From Hysterangium stoloniferum (lineage: Eukaryota > Basidiomycota > Agaricomycetes > Hysterangiales > Hysterangiaceae), in contig WHVD01000002.1 in NCBI GenBank assembly GCA_015178975.1, positions 434,001 to 498,000 of the forward strand: 64,000 nt of DNA. The letters run 5' to 3'. Both the position numbers and the translations under genes were made by a program. Every line of letters starts with the position of its first letter. Position 1 is the stretch's first letter. The notes beneath the pieces were generated by a model that saw only the letters and a list, made by a program, of their open reading frames with translations, made no database searches and had not been told where the DNA came from. Positions 9,714 through 21,639 of this stretch are shown here, piece by piece.

Positions 9714-10436
9714 TGTTACGACTGTGTCGTAACCCTTCGCACGCCGACGGTCCCCGATGGAATACCCTCGTTATACGTCTTCGACAATACAAGATTTCGG
9801 AAGCCGTCGGTCCCCCAACGCTGACGTATGCTCTCCGGTCAATCAAACCCGACTACGCCTTTCTGTCTGGTTATGCTTTGATATGTCCCTTTCATCATGT
9901 TGATCCGTCTCATCTTATGTTCCACATATGTCTATCTATATTTGTAGTCCTCGAACTTTTTCCTTTTATCGTAATTTCCATTCTCGGTTATCATCGGCCT
10001 CCGAACTAATCATAAACTTCCTGTTCCTAGTCAAGCTTATTGTTAATGCCGTTTTCTGCCCTCCTCCCCATTAGTACTTTCTAGACACCTGTTACTTGTA
10101 TATGAACTCGCTGTAATTGTAGTTACTAGGCAATCAGAATATCGACTCAGAATACCCTCATACGTCTGTAGCAGTCTCATACTAGAAGAATCCCCCTTCC
10201 GCCTTCACGTGCGCTCGCCCACTCTCGGCCCCGATCCCTTGGCCCGACACTTGACTTGTCCTTCGGTTCCGATCGGTATCTCGCCGAAAGGTTCTTCTTA
10301 GGATTTAGTCTTCGCCTGTCCGAAATTTAAGGACAACCTACGGATATTTGCGAGGGCGCAGCACATAAGCTGAAGCCAAGTCCTCCCGATCGGTCCCCGT
10401 CGGCCACCGACATTAGTCAGTTTCTAGTTCTTAACA
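9714..10436 (+). mobile_element. Solo LTR, Ty3/gypsy-like (723 bp)
   Basis: Starts TGTTACGACTGTGTCG and ends CTAGTTCTTAACA, flanked by AGTGT (9709-9713 and 10437-10441). Contains the same GCACATAAGCTGAAGCC motif near 10368. Its own duplication shows it inserted independently of the LTR at 8583-9303. Confidence 0.9.
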
Positions 10437-12153
10437 AGTGTTATGTGTGAGCTTCATAAACTGGTTCAGTTGTGTGCCATGTAGTGGAACAATTGGGATG
10501 TTGCCTACAAATCAAAATTGCAGTGGTCTCCAAGACGGCGAAATCTCTGTCCTTGTGGTCAACTATGGTGGGAATACGACCTGTCGTTACTTTTAAATTA
10601 GTGTTATGTCAGGCCCATGATAACCATAGGTGCTGACCATTGGGATTACTGTTGGAGTCTGCGAGCCATAGAAGCTGCGTGACCCCCGTGTTGTCTCAGA
10701 TGTTTGATTCTGAGATTGAATTGAGTATCTGGGTATATAATAAAGGTCATGTAGTCAGTGTTATACAATAATGTTCTTTGCCCTTTTACATTAAGTCCCC
10801 CAAAATATTCAATAATTACCTTTGAATGAGATAGCTTTGACCTCGTCTGAAATTTCTACTTGTTATAGTTTAAATCAGAGAGGGAATTGTAGCACTCACA
10901 AGGAACATCAAGTTCTTCCAATGCAATTGAGATGGGATCACCTAGTATATTAATATCAGCGAATATTGATCCAAGCTACATATTGAAACAGACCATCGGG
11001 GGTGCTCACAGTGTAAAGAGTTATGGGTTTTGACATTTTTATTTGAGGAAGACAGATTTTCCCATCAGGTCTTAAATACTACAAAGATAATCCCCTGGTG
11101 GCGTATTCGCACATCATAAGCTTTTTCCAATAGTGGCTTGAAATAAATAAGGCACTTCCCATTAATCCATCCGTCCCCAACCGCTCTCAAGTGCGTATCC
11201 CGTGTTACCTTATTCCTACACTTGATCTAAATTAGCGGATGAAGCAATATGCAGCAATTCGATGCTGTACCTTGAGTTTATGCATCCGCATAGATGAGGA
11301 GTACTCGGATTTCTAATAAAATATTAGCAATGTCTTAATTATGTTAGCTGAGATCATTTTGGTTTGTGACCTGCCCACTAAGTACTCGATTACATATATA
11401 TATACGTGTGTGAATCCATCACACTAGCACCATTTCTGTTGCAAGTATCCATGTCAGCGATAAAATGAAAAAGTAGAATATGCACCAAAGAAGGGTGAGG
11501 GTTCAGACTTTCCTTGAAGATATGCCCCGGTTGGTGGGTATAATATTGTTTCGTCAAGCATCGAGTTGTGCTCATGGTCTCTCCCAATTATATTGTAAAT
11601 ATTGTAAATATTTATATATATATTTTACATTTTGCCCAGGGAGCGACCCAGCATGGGAAGATAATGCCTAATCGGGAATACTCGGGTATCTCGCGCGCGG
11701 GGTATCCCGCGGATGAGCACGGAGGCAAAATGGGTGGCCAAAAGCGGCTTAAAACTAAGTGAGGTCACGTTACGATTTGGGCGCCCACGGTGCCCATGGA
11801 AGCGACCCGGATCGGTCAAGCGAAGTCTGGCTCGTCTAGCTGCCGGGAAGTGCAAGACCATCCAGCAGGATACGGCTGAATAGCGTATGCATTCTAGTTA
11901 GGTCGGAGTTCAAGGGGTTATGCGGGAAGCTAATTAGGTCAAATAGAAGATACACAGGTGCTAAAAGGCTACTGGACGTTGGTAGCGGTAGGAATAGAAA
12001 AGGATAATAGGGAGCAAATAAGCTTTGGTTAACGCGTGCCACTCGTCACCACGCGCCAAATTAATTATGATTCCCGTATCGGGTTTCGGGTGCTTATTGA
12101 AATAGAGTACATTTGTATCGACCGTTATTGGCGTTTGAAACCCCCATCCGGCC
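10437..12153. other. Intergenic, no gene recognised
   Basis: A 1.7-kb stretch with short open frames only. 11690-11870 is more GC-rich but shows no family motif. The 3' part must hold the promoter of the DUF6535-HEAT gene; no clear TATA box is seen close to its start codon. Confidence 0.4.
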
Positions 12154-15100
12154 ATGTTTTCGCAGCAGTATGCACAAGACCTTAGTTGCGCCGAATCACA
12201 AACACCGTTTGTCTCAGGTATTAAATCGGATTTTACACTTATTCTTAACTGAGGCACGCAAACAGAGGAACAAGGAACGACCAACCATCAACCTTCGTCG
12301 ACTGAAAATTTTTCAGGCCCCATTGAGACAGCATCCAGTCGCCATAATGGCTTAGAAAGCGAAGACGATAACCCCTATAGCAAGCACCTTCAATCGGATT
12401 CAACCATATGGTCATTATATCTGAAGGAAACGGAAAAAGACGATAAAGAACTTGCCAACTCATTGCAAGTTGGTGTCGACGAGCTTCTCATATTTGTATG
12501 TTGAATACGATTTTTTTGCTTTATAGATATTCCATTAATACACAGTTTTTCAGGCGGGTTTGTTTGGAGCAATTCTTACCGCGTTCCTGATCGAAAGTAG
12601 GAAGGATTTGCAGGTAGATCCTGTTCAGGAAATCCTTCAGGCGCTTCAAAATCACTTCGCTGTAACTACTACCTCTCAGCCTTTTGAAGTCTCCAAATCA
12701 TCCCTTATTGTCAACTATTTGTGGTTCACTAGTCTCGGTCTGACTCTCTTCAGTGCTCTTTGTGCTGTACTTGCAAGAGAATGGCTGGCGAAGTATATTC
12801 CTGTGTCCCCCGGAAGTCACTCAAATGATGCATGCCAACGTCTCCTTCGTGTTAAGAGAGCACAGCAATGGCGTCTCGAGTCAGTTGTTACTGGAATCCC
12901 GCTTTTGATTCAACTAGCTCTCTTCCTTTTCTCTGCAGGTCTCGTCTTATTCACTTGGAATAACAGTGCAGTTTTGGGCGTTCTTATGCTTGTTTTGACC
13001 ATATCTGCAATCGTGCTATATATACTCGGCACTATTTTTCCCTTGTTGTCCCCCGCTTGTCCCTTTCAAACAACAGCGTCGCGGTTTTTCCCAGTCGTCT
13101 ATGCAAGCGCAAAGTATGACGCGTACACATCACATTACTGTGGGTCTTTGCCACGGACAAGGACGTATACATCCAGAATTTCTGAATGGCTAGAAAGCCT
13201 TTGTCGGTTCCTCGCCGAATTGCATGGCAAGCCTCCACGAGCTGAACTTGAAGCTGATGTCCTGGCATGGGTGATTGCAAACTCCACATCCAAGGAGGCA
13301 GTCAACGAGGCACTTAGGGCTGTAGCAGGGGCTAAACAATGTGAACAGTTGCGGATTGCCTTGTGCCAACCAGCCGTGACGGAGAAATTATGCAACATTT
13401 TGGAGAACTGCTTCCACCTCACCGCAGGCGTCGTGACTGTAGGTGATCTAGCGCTTGCGGAAGTTTCTCTCCTTGCAATGTCACGAGTCCTATCGCCGCC
13501 AACAAACAAACTCATGAACACAGAGTACCTTGCGCCCTTCAAAACACTCCTACATGTCGGGAGACCGTTACATCGGTTGGACAATTTAGATCGTTGCGTG
13601 AAGACATTGGGGTGGGCGGTTTATATTGGTATTTGGGCAAACATGAATGACGGTAACGTGGAGGTGCCGACAGGCCCACACATGGACACGGTGACCACTA
13701 TGGGTGCAGCACCATACGAGCGAAGGACGTTGATGGCGGCGATTATTGATGGAGCACGGTCAGAAAAACAGGGCTTACGTGCAACCTGCGAAGGGTTAAT
13801 ATTACCATATTGGCATCTTGGTGGGGAATCTTTTCATGGCGGCCCGCAAAGAAGCTGATTGATGGGCAGCGGATTGCCGGAAAATGCTGAAAGAAAGGCT
13901 CAATAGCAGGTAAACTGTGTATAACATGAGTCAAAATACACGTTCCTAAGCATTATCACAACAGGGATGAAACGGAGTGGATGAGAAAAGTGGCTGAAAA
14001 AGAAGATTGTACAGGGGAACGATTACTATTGGAATGTGGTAAGAAAATGCCAAATGAAGGAGTACGATTTGACATGCACCGCTTTGTAGCTAGATTCCCA
14101 ACTGGCATCGTTGGTGCAATTCCCGCCATTGTTCAACTGTTGAAGGGCTCTGGTTGGGGCGTTCGATCGAGGGCAGTATGGGTCCTAGGAAAGGTTTCAG
14201 AGCAAGGTGCGGTATCTGATAATGGGATGGGAATCCAGCTGACATTTGGCCACAGCCGAATTTCGAGCCGCCATTGCCCCTGTCATTCCCGGCATTGTTG
14301 AACTGTTGAAGCACTCTGGCTCTGATGTTCGAGCAAGGGGAGTATCTGTCCTGGGGAAGGTTTCAGAGCAAGGTGTGGTGTGATAATAGGATGAGAATCC
14401 AGCTGACATCTGGCCAAAGCCGAATTTCGAGCGGTCATTGCCCCTGTCATTCCCACCTTTGTTGAGCTGTTGAAGGACTCTCACTCTGAGGTTCGAGCGA
14501 GGGCAGTATCGGTCATAGGGAAGGTTTCAGAACAAGGTGCGGTATGTGATAATGGGATGAGAATCCAGCTGACATTTGGCCACAGCCGAATTTCGAGCGG
14601 CCATTGCCCCTGTCATTCCCGCCATTGTTGAACTGTTGAAGCACTCTGACTCTGACGTTCGAGCAAGCGCAGTATCGGTCCTAGGGAAGGTTTCAGGGCA
14701 AGGTGCGGTGTGTGATAATGGGATGAGAATCCAGCTGACATTGGGCCACAGCCGAATTTCGAGCGGCCATTGCCCCTGTCATTCCCGCCTTTGTTGAGCT
14801 GTTGAAGCACTCTGACTCTGACGTTCGAGCAAGCGCAGTATCGGTCCTGGGGAAGGTTTCAGAGCAGGGTGCGGTGTGTGATAATGGGATGGGAATCCAG
14901 CTGACATTTGCCCACAGCCGAATTTCGAGCGGCCATTGCCCCTGTCATTCCCGCGTTTGTTGAACTGTTGAAGGACTCTCACGCTGACGTTCGAGCAAGC
15001 GTGGTATCGGTCCTGGGGAAGGTTTCAGAGCAAGGTGCGGTGTGTGATAATGGGATGGGAACCCATCTGACATTTGGCCACAGCCAAATTCCGAGCGGCC

Positions 15101-18100
15101 ATTGCCCCTGTCATTCCCGCCATTATTGAACTGTTGAAGGACTCTCGCTGGCGCGTTCGATTAAGTGCAGTATCGTTCCTGGGGAAGGTTTCAGAGCAAG
15201 GTGCCATGTGTGATAATGGGATGGGAATTCAGCTGACATTTGGCCACAGCCGAATTTCGAGCGGCCATTGCCCCTGTCATTCCAGCCATTGTTGAACTGT
15301 TAAAAGACCCTGACTCTGAAGTTCGAGCAAGGGCAGTATCGGTCCTAGGGAAGGTTTCAGAACAAGGTGCGGTATGTGATAATGGGATGGGAAGCCAGCT
15401 GACATTTGGCCACAGCCGAATTTCGTGCCGCCATTTTCCCTGTCATTCCCGTCATTGTTGAACTGTTGAAGGACTCCAAATCTGACGTTCGAGCAAGGAC
15501 AGTAACGGTCCTGGGGAAGGTTTCAGAGCGAGGTGCGGTGTGTGATAATGGGATGGGAATCCAGCTGACATTTGACCACAGCCGAATTTCGAGCCGCCAT
15601 TGCCCCTGTCATTCCTGCCATTGTTAAACTGTTGAAGCACATTGACCCTGACTTTCGAGCAACGGCAGTATCGGTCCTGGGGAAGGTTTCAGAGCAAGGT
15701 GGGGTGTGGTAATGGGATGGGAATCCAGCTGACATTTGGCCACAGCCGAATTTCGAGCCGCCATTTCCCCTTTCATTCCCGTCATTGTTGAACTTTTAAA
15801 GCACTATCGCCGAGGCGTTCAATTAAGTGCAGTATCGTTTCTGAGCAACGTTTCAGAGCAAAGTGCGGTGTGTGATAATGGGATGGGAATCTAGCTGACA
15901 TTTGGCCACAGCCGACTTTCAAGCCGCCATTCCCCCCGTCATTCCCGCCATTGTTGAGCTGTTAAAGCACTCTGACTCTGACGTTCGATCAAGTGCAGTA
16001 TCGGTCCTAAGGAAGGTTTCAGAGCAAGGTGCGGTATGTGATAATGGGATGGGAATCCAGCTGACATGTGACCACAGCCGAACTTCGAGCGGCCATTGCC
16101 CTTGTCATTCCCGTCATTGTTGAACTCTTGAAGGACCCTGACTCTGATGTGAGAGCACGCGCAGTATCGGTCCTGGAGAAGGTTTCAGAGCGAGGTGCGG
16201 TGTATGATAATGGGATGGGAATCTAGCTGACATTTGCCCACAGCTGAATTTCGAGCGGCCATTGCCCCTGTCATTCCCTCCATTGTTGAACTGTTGAAGC
16301 ACTCTGACTCTGACGTTCGATTAAGTGCAGTATTGTTCCTGGGGAAGGTTTCAGAGCAAGGTGAGGTGTGTGATAATGGGATGGGAATCTAGCTGACATT
16401 TGGCCACAGCCGAATTTCGAGCGGCCATTGCCCCTGTCATTCCCGGCATTGTTGAACTGTTGAAGCACTCTAACTCTGACGTTCGATCAAGTGCACCGTC
16501 GGTCCTGTTGAAATTATCAGAAGAAGGTAATCCAATAAATATTACTGAAGGATTTGTCTTAAATCTCCATAGGGGAGCTTCTCCCTCTCGTCAAGGCTGC
16601 CGTGTGTGTGGCGGTAGGATTGTCGGACAATGCGCCACCGACGCTGCCTGTGTCACTTTCAATCCCACTTCAACGCATGCCAATTCCCTCTTGTTTTCCA
16701 TCCCATTCTGATCGATTTTGCTGTAATCTAGCAAATGTGCCCGATATACGATCCCTCTCCGCATTGCCTACTCGTCATCTATCGTCAACTGTGGATCTCT
16801 TCCATAGTCCTAATTGTATTTTGCGTCATGAAGCCATCAGGATTATTCAATGCGTAACAATGACTTGTATGTGAAGAGAGATTATGTATCATACATTGAC
16901 TAATTTCCATACCACTTTAAGCGCGGACGTTTTCCCTTCTTTTATGCAGATTCGACCTCAGAGACCAACAAGGAAAGTTCGCTCTGATAACCGTGGTCAC
17001 TGCTTTACATATGTTTGGTATGGGCACCAACTCGCCGTAAACCGCCAGGACTCATGGGCTTGTAGACACTTTTGGACCCGCCATTGCCCGTGTCATTACC
17101 GACATTGTTGAACTGTTGAAGGACTCTGACTCTGACGTTCAAGCAAGGGCAGTATCGGTCCTAGGGAAGGTTTCAGAACAAGGTGCGGTATGTGATAATG
17201 GGATGGGAATCCAGCTGACATGTAGCCACAGCCGAATTTCGAGCCGCCATTGCTCCTGTCATTCCCGGCATTATTGAACTGTTGAAGCACTCTGACTCTG
17301 ACGTTCGGGAAAACGCAGCATCGGTCCTGGGGAAGGTTTTAGAGCAAGGTGTGGTGTGTGATAATGGGATGGGAATTCATCTGACATTCGGCCACAGCCG
17401 AATTTCGAGCCGCCATTGTCTCTGTCATTCCCGCCATTGTTGAACTGTTGAAGCACTCTCCTCGGGGCGTTCGATTAAGTGCAGTATCTTTCCTGGGGAA
17501 GGTTTCAGAGCAAGGTGCGGTGTGTGATAATGGGGTGGGAATCAAGCTGACATTTGGCCACAGCCCAATTTCGAGCCGTCATTGCCCCTGTCATTCCCGC
17601 CTTTGTTGAACTGTTGAAGGACTCTGACTTTGACGTTCGAGAAAGCGCCGTATCGGTCCTGGGGAAGGTTTCAGAGCAAGGTGTGTGATAATGGGATGGG
17701 AATCCAGCTGACATTTGACCACAGCCGAATTTCGAGCGGCCATTGCCCCCGTCATTCCCGCCATTGTTGAACTGTTAAAGCACTCTGACTCTAACGCTCG
17801 ATCAAGTGCAGTATCGGTCCTAAGGAAGGTTTCAGAGCAAGGTGCGGTATGTGATAATGGGATCGGAATCCAGCTGACATTTGACCACAGCCGAACTTCG
17901 AGCGGCCATTGCCCTTGTTATTCCCGCCATTGTTGAACTGTTGAAGGACCCTGACTCTGACGTTCGAGCACGCGCAGTATCGGTCCTGGGGAAGGTTTCA
18001 GAGCGAGGTGCGGTATGTGATAATGGGATGGGAATCTAGCTTGACATTTGGCCACAGCCGAATTTCGAGCCCCCATTGCCCCTGTCATTCCCGCGTTTGT

Positions 18101-20847
18101 TGATCTGTTGAAGGACTCTGACTCTGACGTTCGAGCAAGCGCAGTATCGGTCCTAGGGAAGGTTTCAGGGCAAGGTGCGGTGTGATAATGGGATGGGAAT
18201 GCAGCTGACATTTGACCACAGCCGAAATTCGAGCCGCCATTGCCCTTGTCATTCCCGTCATTGTTGAACTGTTGAAGGACCCTGACTCTGACGTTCGAGC
18301 AAGCGCAGTATCGGTCATGGGGAAGGTTTCAGAGCGATGTGCGGTGTGTGATAATGGGATGGGAATCCAGCTGACATTTGGCCACAGCCGAATTTCGAAC
18401 AGTCATTGCCCCTGTCATTCCCGCCATTCTTGAACTGTTGAAGGACTCTCGTTGGGGGGTTCGATTAAGTGCAGTATTGCTCCTGGGGAAGGTTTCAGAC
18501 CAAGGTGCGGTGTGTGATAATGGGATGGGAATCCAGCTGACATTTGACCACAGCCGAATTTCGAGCGGCCATTGCCCCTGTTATTCCCGCTATTGTTGAA
18601 CTGTTGAAGCACTCTCGCCGCGGCGTTCGATTAAGTGCAGTATCTTTCCTGGGGAAGGTTTCAGAGCAAGGTGCGGTGTGTGATAATGGGATGGGAATCC
18701 AGCTGACATTTGACCACAGCCGAATTTCGAGCGGCCATTGCCCCTGTCATTCCCGGCATTGTTGAATTGTTGAAGGACTCTGACTCTGACGTTCGAGCAA
18801 GCGCAGTATCGGTCCTGGGGAAGGTTTCAGAACGAGGTGCGGTGTGTGATAATGGGATGGGAATCCAGCTGACATTTGGCCACAGCCGAATTTCGAGCCG
18901 CCATTGTCCCTGTCATTCCCACCTTTGTTGATCAGTTGAAGGACTTTGACTCTCACGTTCTAGCAAGCGCAGTATCGGCCCTGGGGAAGGTTTCAGACCA
19001 AGGTGCGGTGTGTGATAATGGAATGGAAATCCGGCTGACATTTGGCCACAGCCGAATTTCGAGCCGCCATTGTCTCTGTCATTCCCGCCATTGTTGAACT
19101 GTTGAAGCACTCTGCTCGGGGCGTTCGATTAAGTGCAGTATCTTTCCTGGGGAAGGTTTCAGAGCAAGGTGCGGTGTGTGATAATGGGGTGGGAATCAAG
19201 CTGACATTTGGCCACAGCCGAATTTCGAGCCGTCATTGCCCCTGTCATTCCCGCCTTTGTTGAACTGTTGAAGGACTCTGACTCTGACGTTCGAGAAAGC
19301 GCCGTATCGGTCCTGGGGAAGGTTTCAGAGCAAGGTGCGGTGTGATAATGGGATGGGAATCCATCTGACATTTGGCCACAGCCAAATTTCGAGTGGCCAT
19401 TGCCCCTGTCATTCCCGCGATTGTTGAACGGTTAAAGGACTCTCGCCGGGGCGTTCGATTAAGTGCAGTATCTTTCCTAGGGAAGGTTTCAGAACAAGGT
19501 GCGGTGTGTGATAATGGGATGGGAATCCAGCTGACATTTGGCCACAGCCGAATTTCGAGCGGCCATTGCCCCTGTCATTCCCGCCATTGTTGAACTGTTG
19601 AAGCACTCTGACTCTGACGTTCGAGCAAGCGCAGTATCGGTCCTGGGGAAGATTTCAGAGCAAGGTGCGGTGTGTGATAATGGGATGGGAATCCAACTGA
19701 CATTTGGCGACAGCTGAATTTCGAGTGGCCATTGCCCCGCTCATTCCCGCCATTGTTGAACGGTTGAAGCACTCTCGCTGGGCCGTTCGATTAAGTGCAG
19801 TATCTTTCCTGGGGAAGGTTTCAGAGCAAGGTGCGGTGTGTGATAATGGGATGGGAATCCAGCTGACACTTGGCCACAGCCGAATTTCGAGCGGCCATTG
19901 CCTCTGTCATTCCCGGCATTGTTGAACTGTTGAAGCACTCTGACTCTGACGTTCGGGCAAACGCAGTATCGGTCCTGGGGAAGGTTTTAGAGCAAGGTGC
20001 GGTGTGTGATAATGGATGGGAATCCATCTGACATTCGGCCACAGCCGAATTTCGAGCGGCCATTGCCCCTATCATTCCCGGCATTGTTGAACTGTTGAAA
20101 CACTCTGACTCTAACGCTCGAGCAAGCGCAGTATCGGTCCTGGGGAAGGTTTTAGAGCAAGGTGTGGTGTGTGATAATCCAATGGGAATCCAGCTGACAT
20201 TTGGCCACAGCCGAATTTCGAGTGGCCATTGCCCCCGTCATTCCTGCCGTTGTTGCACTGTTGGAAGACCCATATTCTGAAATTCAAACAGAAGTTGTTG
20301 ACCTTCTCGTTATGCTAGCAGCCCATGGTGTGTGCCTCCATATGCAAGTCGATACTTTCATCTCATCCATGTTTTCAAAGCTTGCTTTCGTCAAGTTATT
20401 ATTAACTGCAACTTATCACATCACTGTATATCCCTTGTTAATGCTGACAATGACAAAGCTGTTTCTGCTGGTGGAAAATTGTTTGTAGCTTTTGCTCAAT
20501 ATGGTGAGCATTAATTATTTGCATCATTGACTCTTTTCACTGTCTTGCAGGTTACCTTCCCAACATTAAGCTGCGGGTAGTCCTGTCTGCATTGTGCCAT
20601 CTATATTTTCCTATTCCACCTCTGCCACCTCGTTGTATCTTGATTGAAATCCTCTTGAAATCGAGTAAGTGTTTGTATTCTCTCGTTGTCATGGATGCTG
20701 ATCCTGCCAGCTTGTGTAAGCCATACCATCCTTGAAGTTGCTCATATTTTCTCCTTCATAATCTATTTCATGGGGGACATTTCTTCTCAGGAAATTCAGG
20801 TGTTAATCCTACAATTGAATAGACATGGACTATTAACATCCTTGTAG
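12154..20847 (+). CDS. Giant DUF6535-HEAT repeat protein, 45 predicted exons, 2181 residues
   Basis: Exons: 12154-12217, 12254-12495, 12554-13820, 13870-13909, 13965-14038, fifteen 117-bp exons from 14090 to 16526, 16573-16866, 16922-17017, twenty 117-bp exons from 17066 to 20327, then 20381-20503, 20551-20664 and 20711-20847. The spliced length is 6546 nt, a multiple of three, with one terminal stop. The start is the ATG at 12154; a 36-bp intron at 12218 is the least certain junction near it. Residues about 99-268 form the DUF6535 domain: four hydrophobic helices (LLIFAGLFGAILTAFLIES; LIVNYLWFTSLGLTLFSALC; IPLLIQLALFLFSAGLVLF; VLGVLMLVLTISAIVLYILG) with the family's AREWLAKY between helices 2 and 3. 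HEAT repeats fill residues 563-1147 and 1278-2057. Function is unknown; a membrane-anchored protein with a long binding solenoid is the inference. If the 49-bp intron at 13821 is not real, a frame break and a TGA (13860) would disable the gene. From exon 3 onward the introns split codons after the first base, except the one at 13910, which splits after the second. Confidence 0.7.
14090..20327 (+). repeat. Tandem exon-intron array: 35 HEAT units, about 166 bp each
   Basis: Each unit is a 117-bp exon (39 residues, type AEFRAAIAPVIPAIVELLKD then SDSDVRASAVSVLGKVSEQ) plus an intron GTGCGGTGTGTGATAATGGG..CAGCTGACATTTGGCCACAG, normally 49 bp (44, 47, 48 or 50 in a few). Block 1 exon starts: 14090, 14256, 14420, 14586, 14752, 14918, 15084, 15250, 15416, 15582, 15746, 15912, 16078, 16244, 16410. 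Block 2: 17066, 17232, 17398, 17564, 17725, 17891, 18058, 18222, 18388, 18554, 18720, 18886, 19052, 19218, 19382, 19548, 19714, 19880, 20045, 20211. First and last units are the most divergent, as expected for caps. All 35 exons are exactly 117 bp and start and end in the same phase, so any number can be gained or lost without a frameshift. Confidence 0.9.
16527..17065 (+). other. Non-HEAT linker between the two repeat blocks
   Basis: Predicted introns 16527-16572 (GTAATC..CATAG), 16867-16921 (GTATGT..TTTAAG) and 17018-17065 (GTATGG..TTGTAG) leave two exons, 16573-16866 and 16922-17017, giving 130 residues without HEAT pattern (ELLPLVKAAVCVAVGLSDN; later FDLRDQQGKFALITVVTALH). The frame joins both blocks without a stop. 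The alternative is that block 1 ends at a TGA at 16872-16874 and block 2 is a second, 5'-less copy. The exact 117-bp size of the exon at 17066 supports the last splice site. Confidence 0.5.
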
Positions 20848-20997
20848 TTTCCCAATATAGCCTATAACTGAATGTATAGCAACAAATCTATCTATGACTA
20901 CATATTGTTGATACTAAATCTACACTGCGAATATTCAATACACAGCTATATCTTTACTATTTGTTAAGATTTAAGCAAAAATGGGGAAGAGCTCTAT

Positions 20998-21623
20998 GTT
21001 AGGGGGGTTGATGATAGAGATTGTACTAGTTGGGAGGTCTGACTCTATAAACATAGTGGAGCTTGGCTTCAACTTATGTGTTGTGCCCTTGCATGAACTG
21101 TTAGGGTGCTCTGGGAGTTCAAACAGAGTGGATAGTACAATAAAAACAAAGATCAACACTTAGCTCAATCAACTGGAGGGCCACAATACTAAGAGTCAAA
21201 TAGCAAAGGGTTGCAGCTTGCCAAAGACACCTGTAAGAGTATTATAACAAGAGGAAAAGACTGAGAACTAAAAGGGGGTAATCTAAGTTGATTTTCAAAC
21301 TGGAGAACTGTAGCATACATGAAAGGAGCTTTATACTACAGCAAGAGAGATGATCAGAGGGCTGATCAAAGAAGTGAAGGGTCAAACAGATCAAGAGAAA
21401 TAAGTGATAAGGCAGGGAAACAAGGGGAACTAAGCTAATCATCTAGCTGCACTTGTTCAGATAGGGACAAAGTGTAGACCTTACAGTTGGTGGCTTTAGC
21501 ACTGGGCTCCAGCTCAATGGCATGGTCCCAAATATTATGTTCTGGGAGAGTGTCAAAGGACTCCTTTGAGAAGACATCATGGAATTACTGTGTTTGGCTG
21601 TAGAAGATAATACTTCCTTACAA
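20998..21623 (-). mobile_element. Probable degenerate Ty3-like LTR
   Basis: In + coordinates begins TGTTAGGGGGG and contains GCTTCAACTTATGTGTTGTGCCC, the reverse complement of the shared LTR motif, at about 21064. A possible end is CTTACAACA at 21623. No target duplication was found, so both ends are tentative. Confidence 0.4.
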
Positions 21624-21639
21624 CAGCCCCCCCCTCATA

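Noticed and set aside
8583-10436. A single LTR retrotransposon with two LTRs
   Set aside because: Only 410 bp lie between the LTRs, and each LTR has its own different target duplication.
14090-20327. Many 60-100 residue open frames on both strands repeating every 166 bp
   Set aside because: They are shadows of the HEAT exons or read through the introns; the frame that splices exons together is the only one giving a continuous protein.
14090-20327. CRISPR-like appearance (regular repeats with variable parts)
   Set aside because: Eukaryotic context, unit of 166 bp, coding exons with splice sites and no spacer-repeat alternation.
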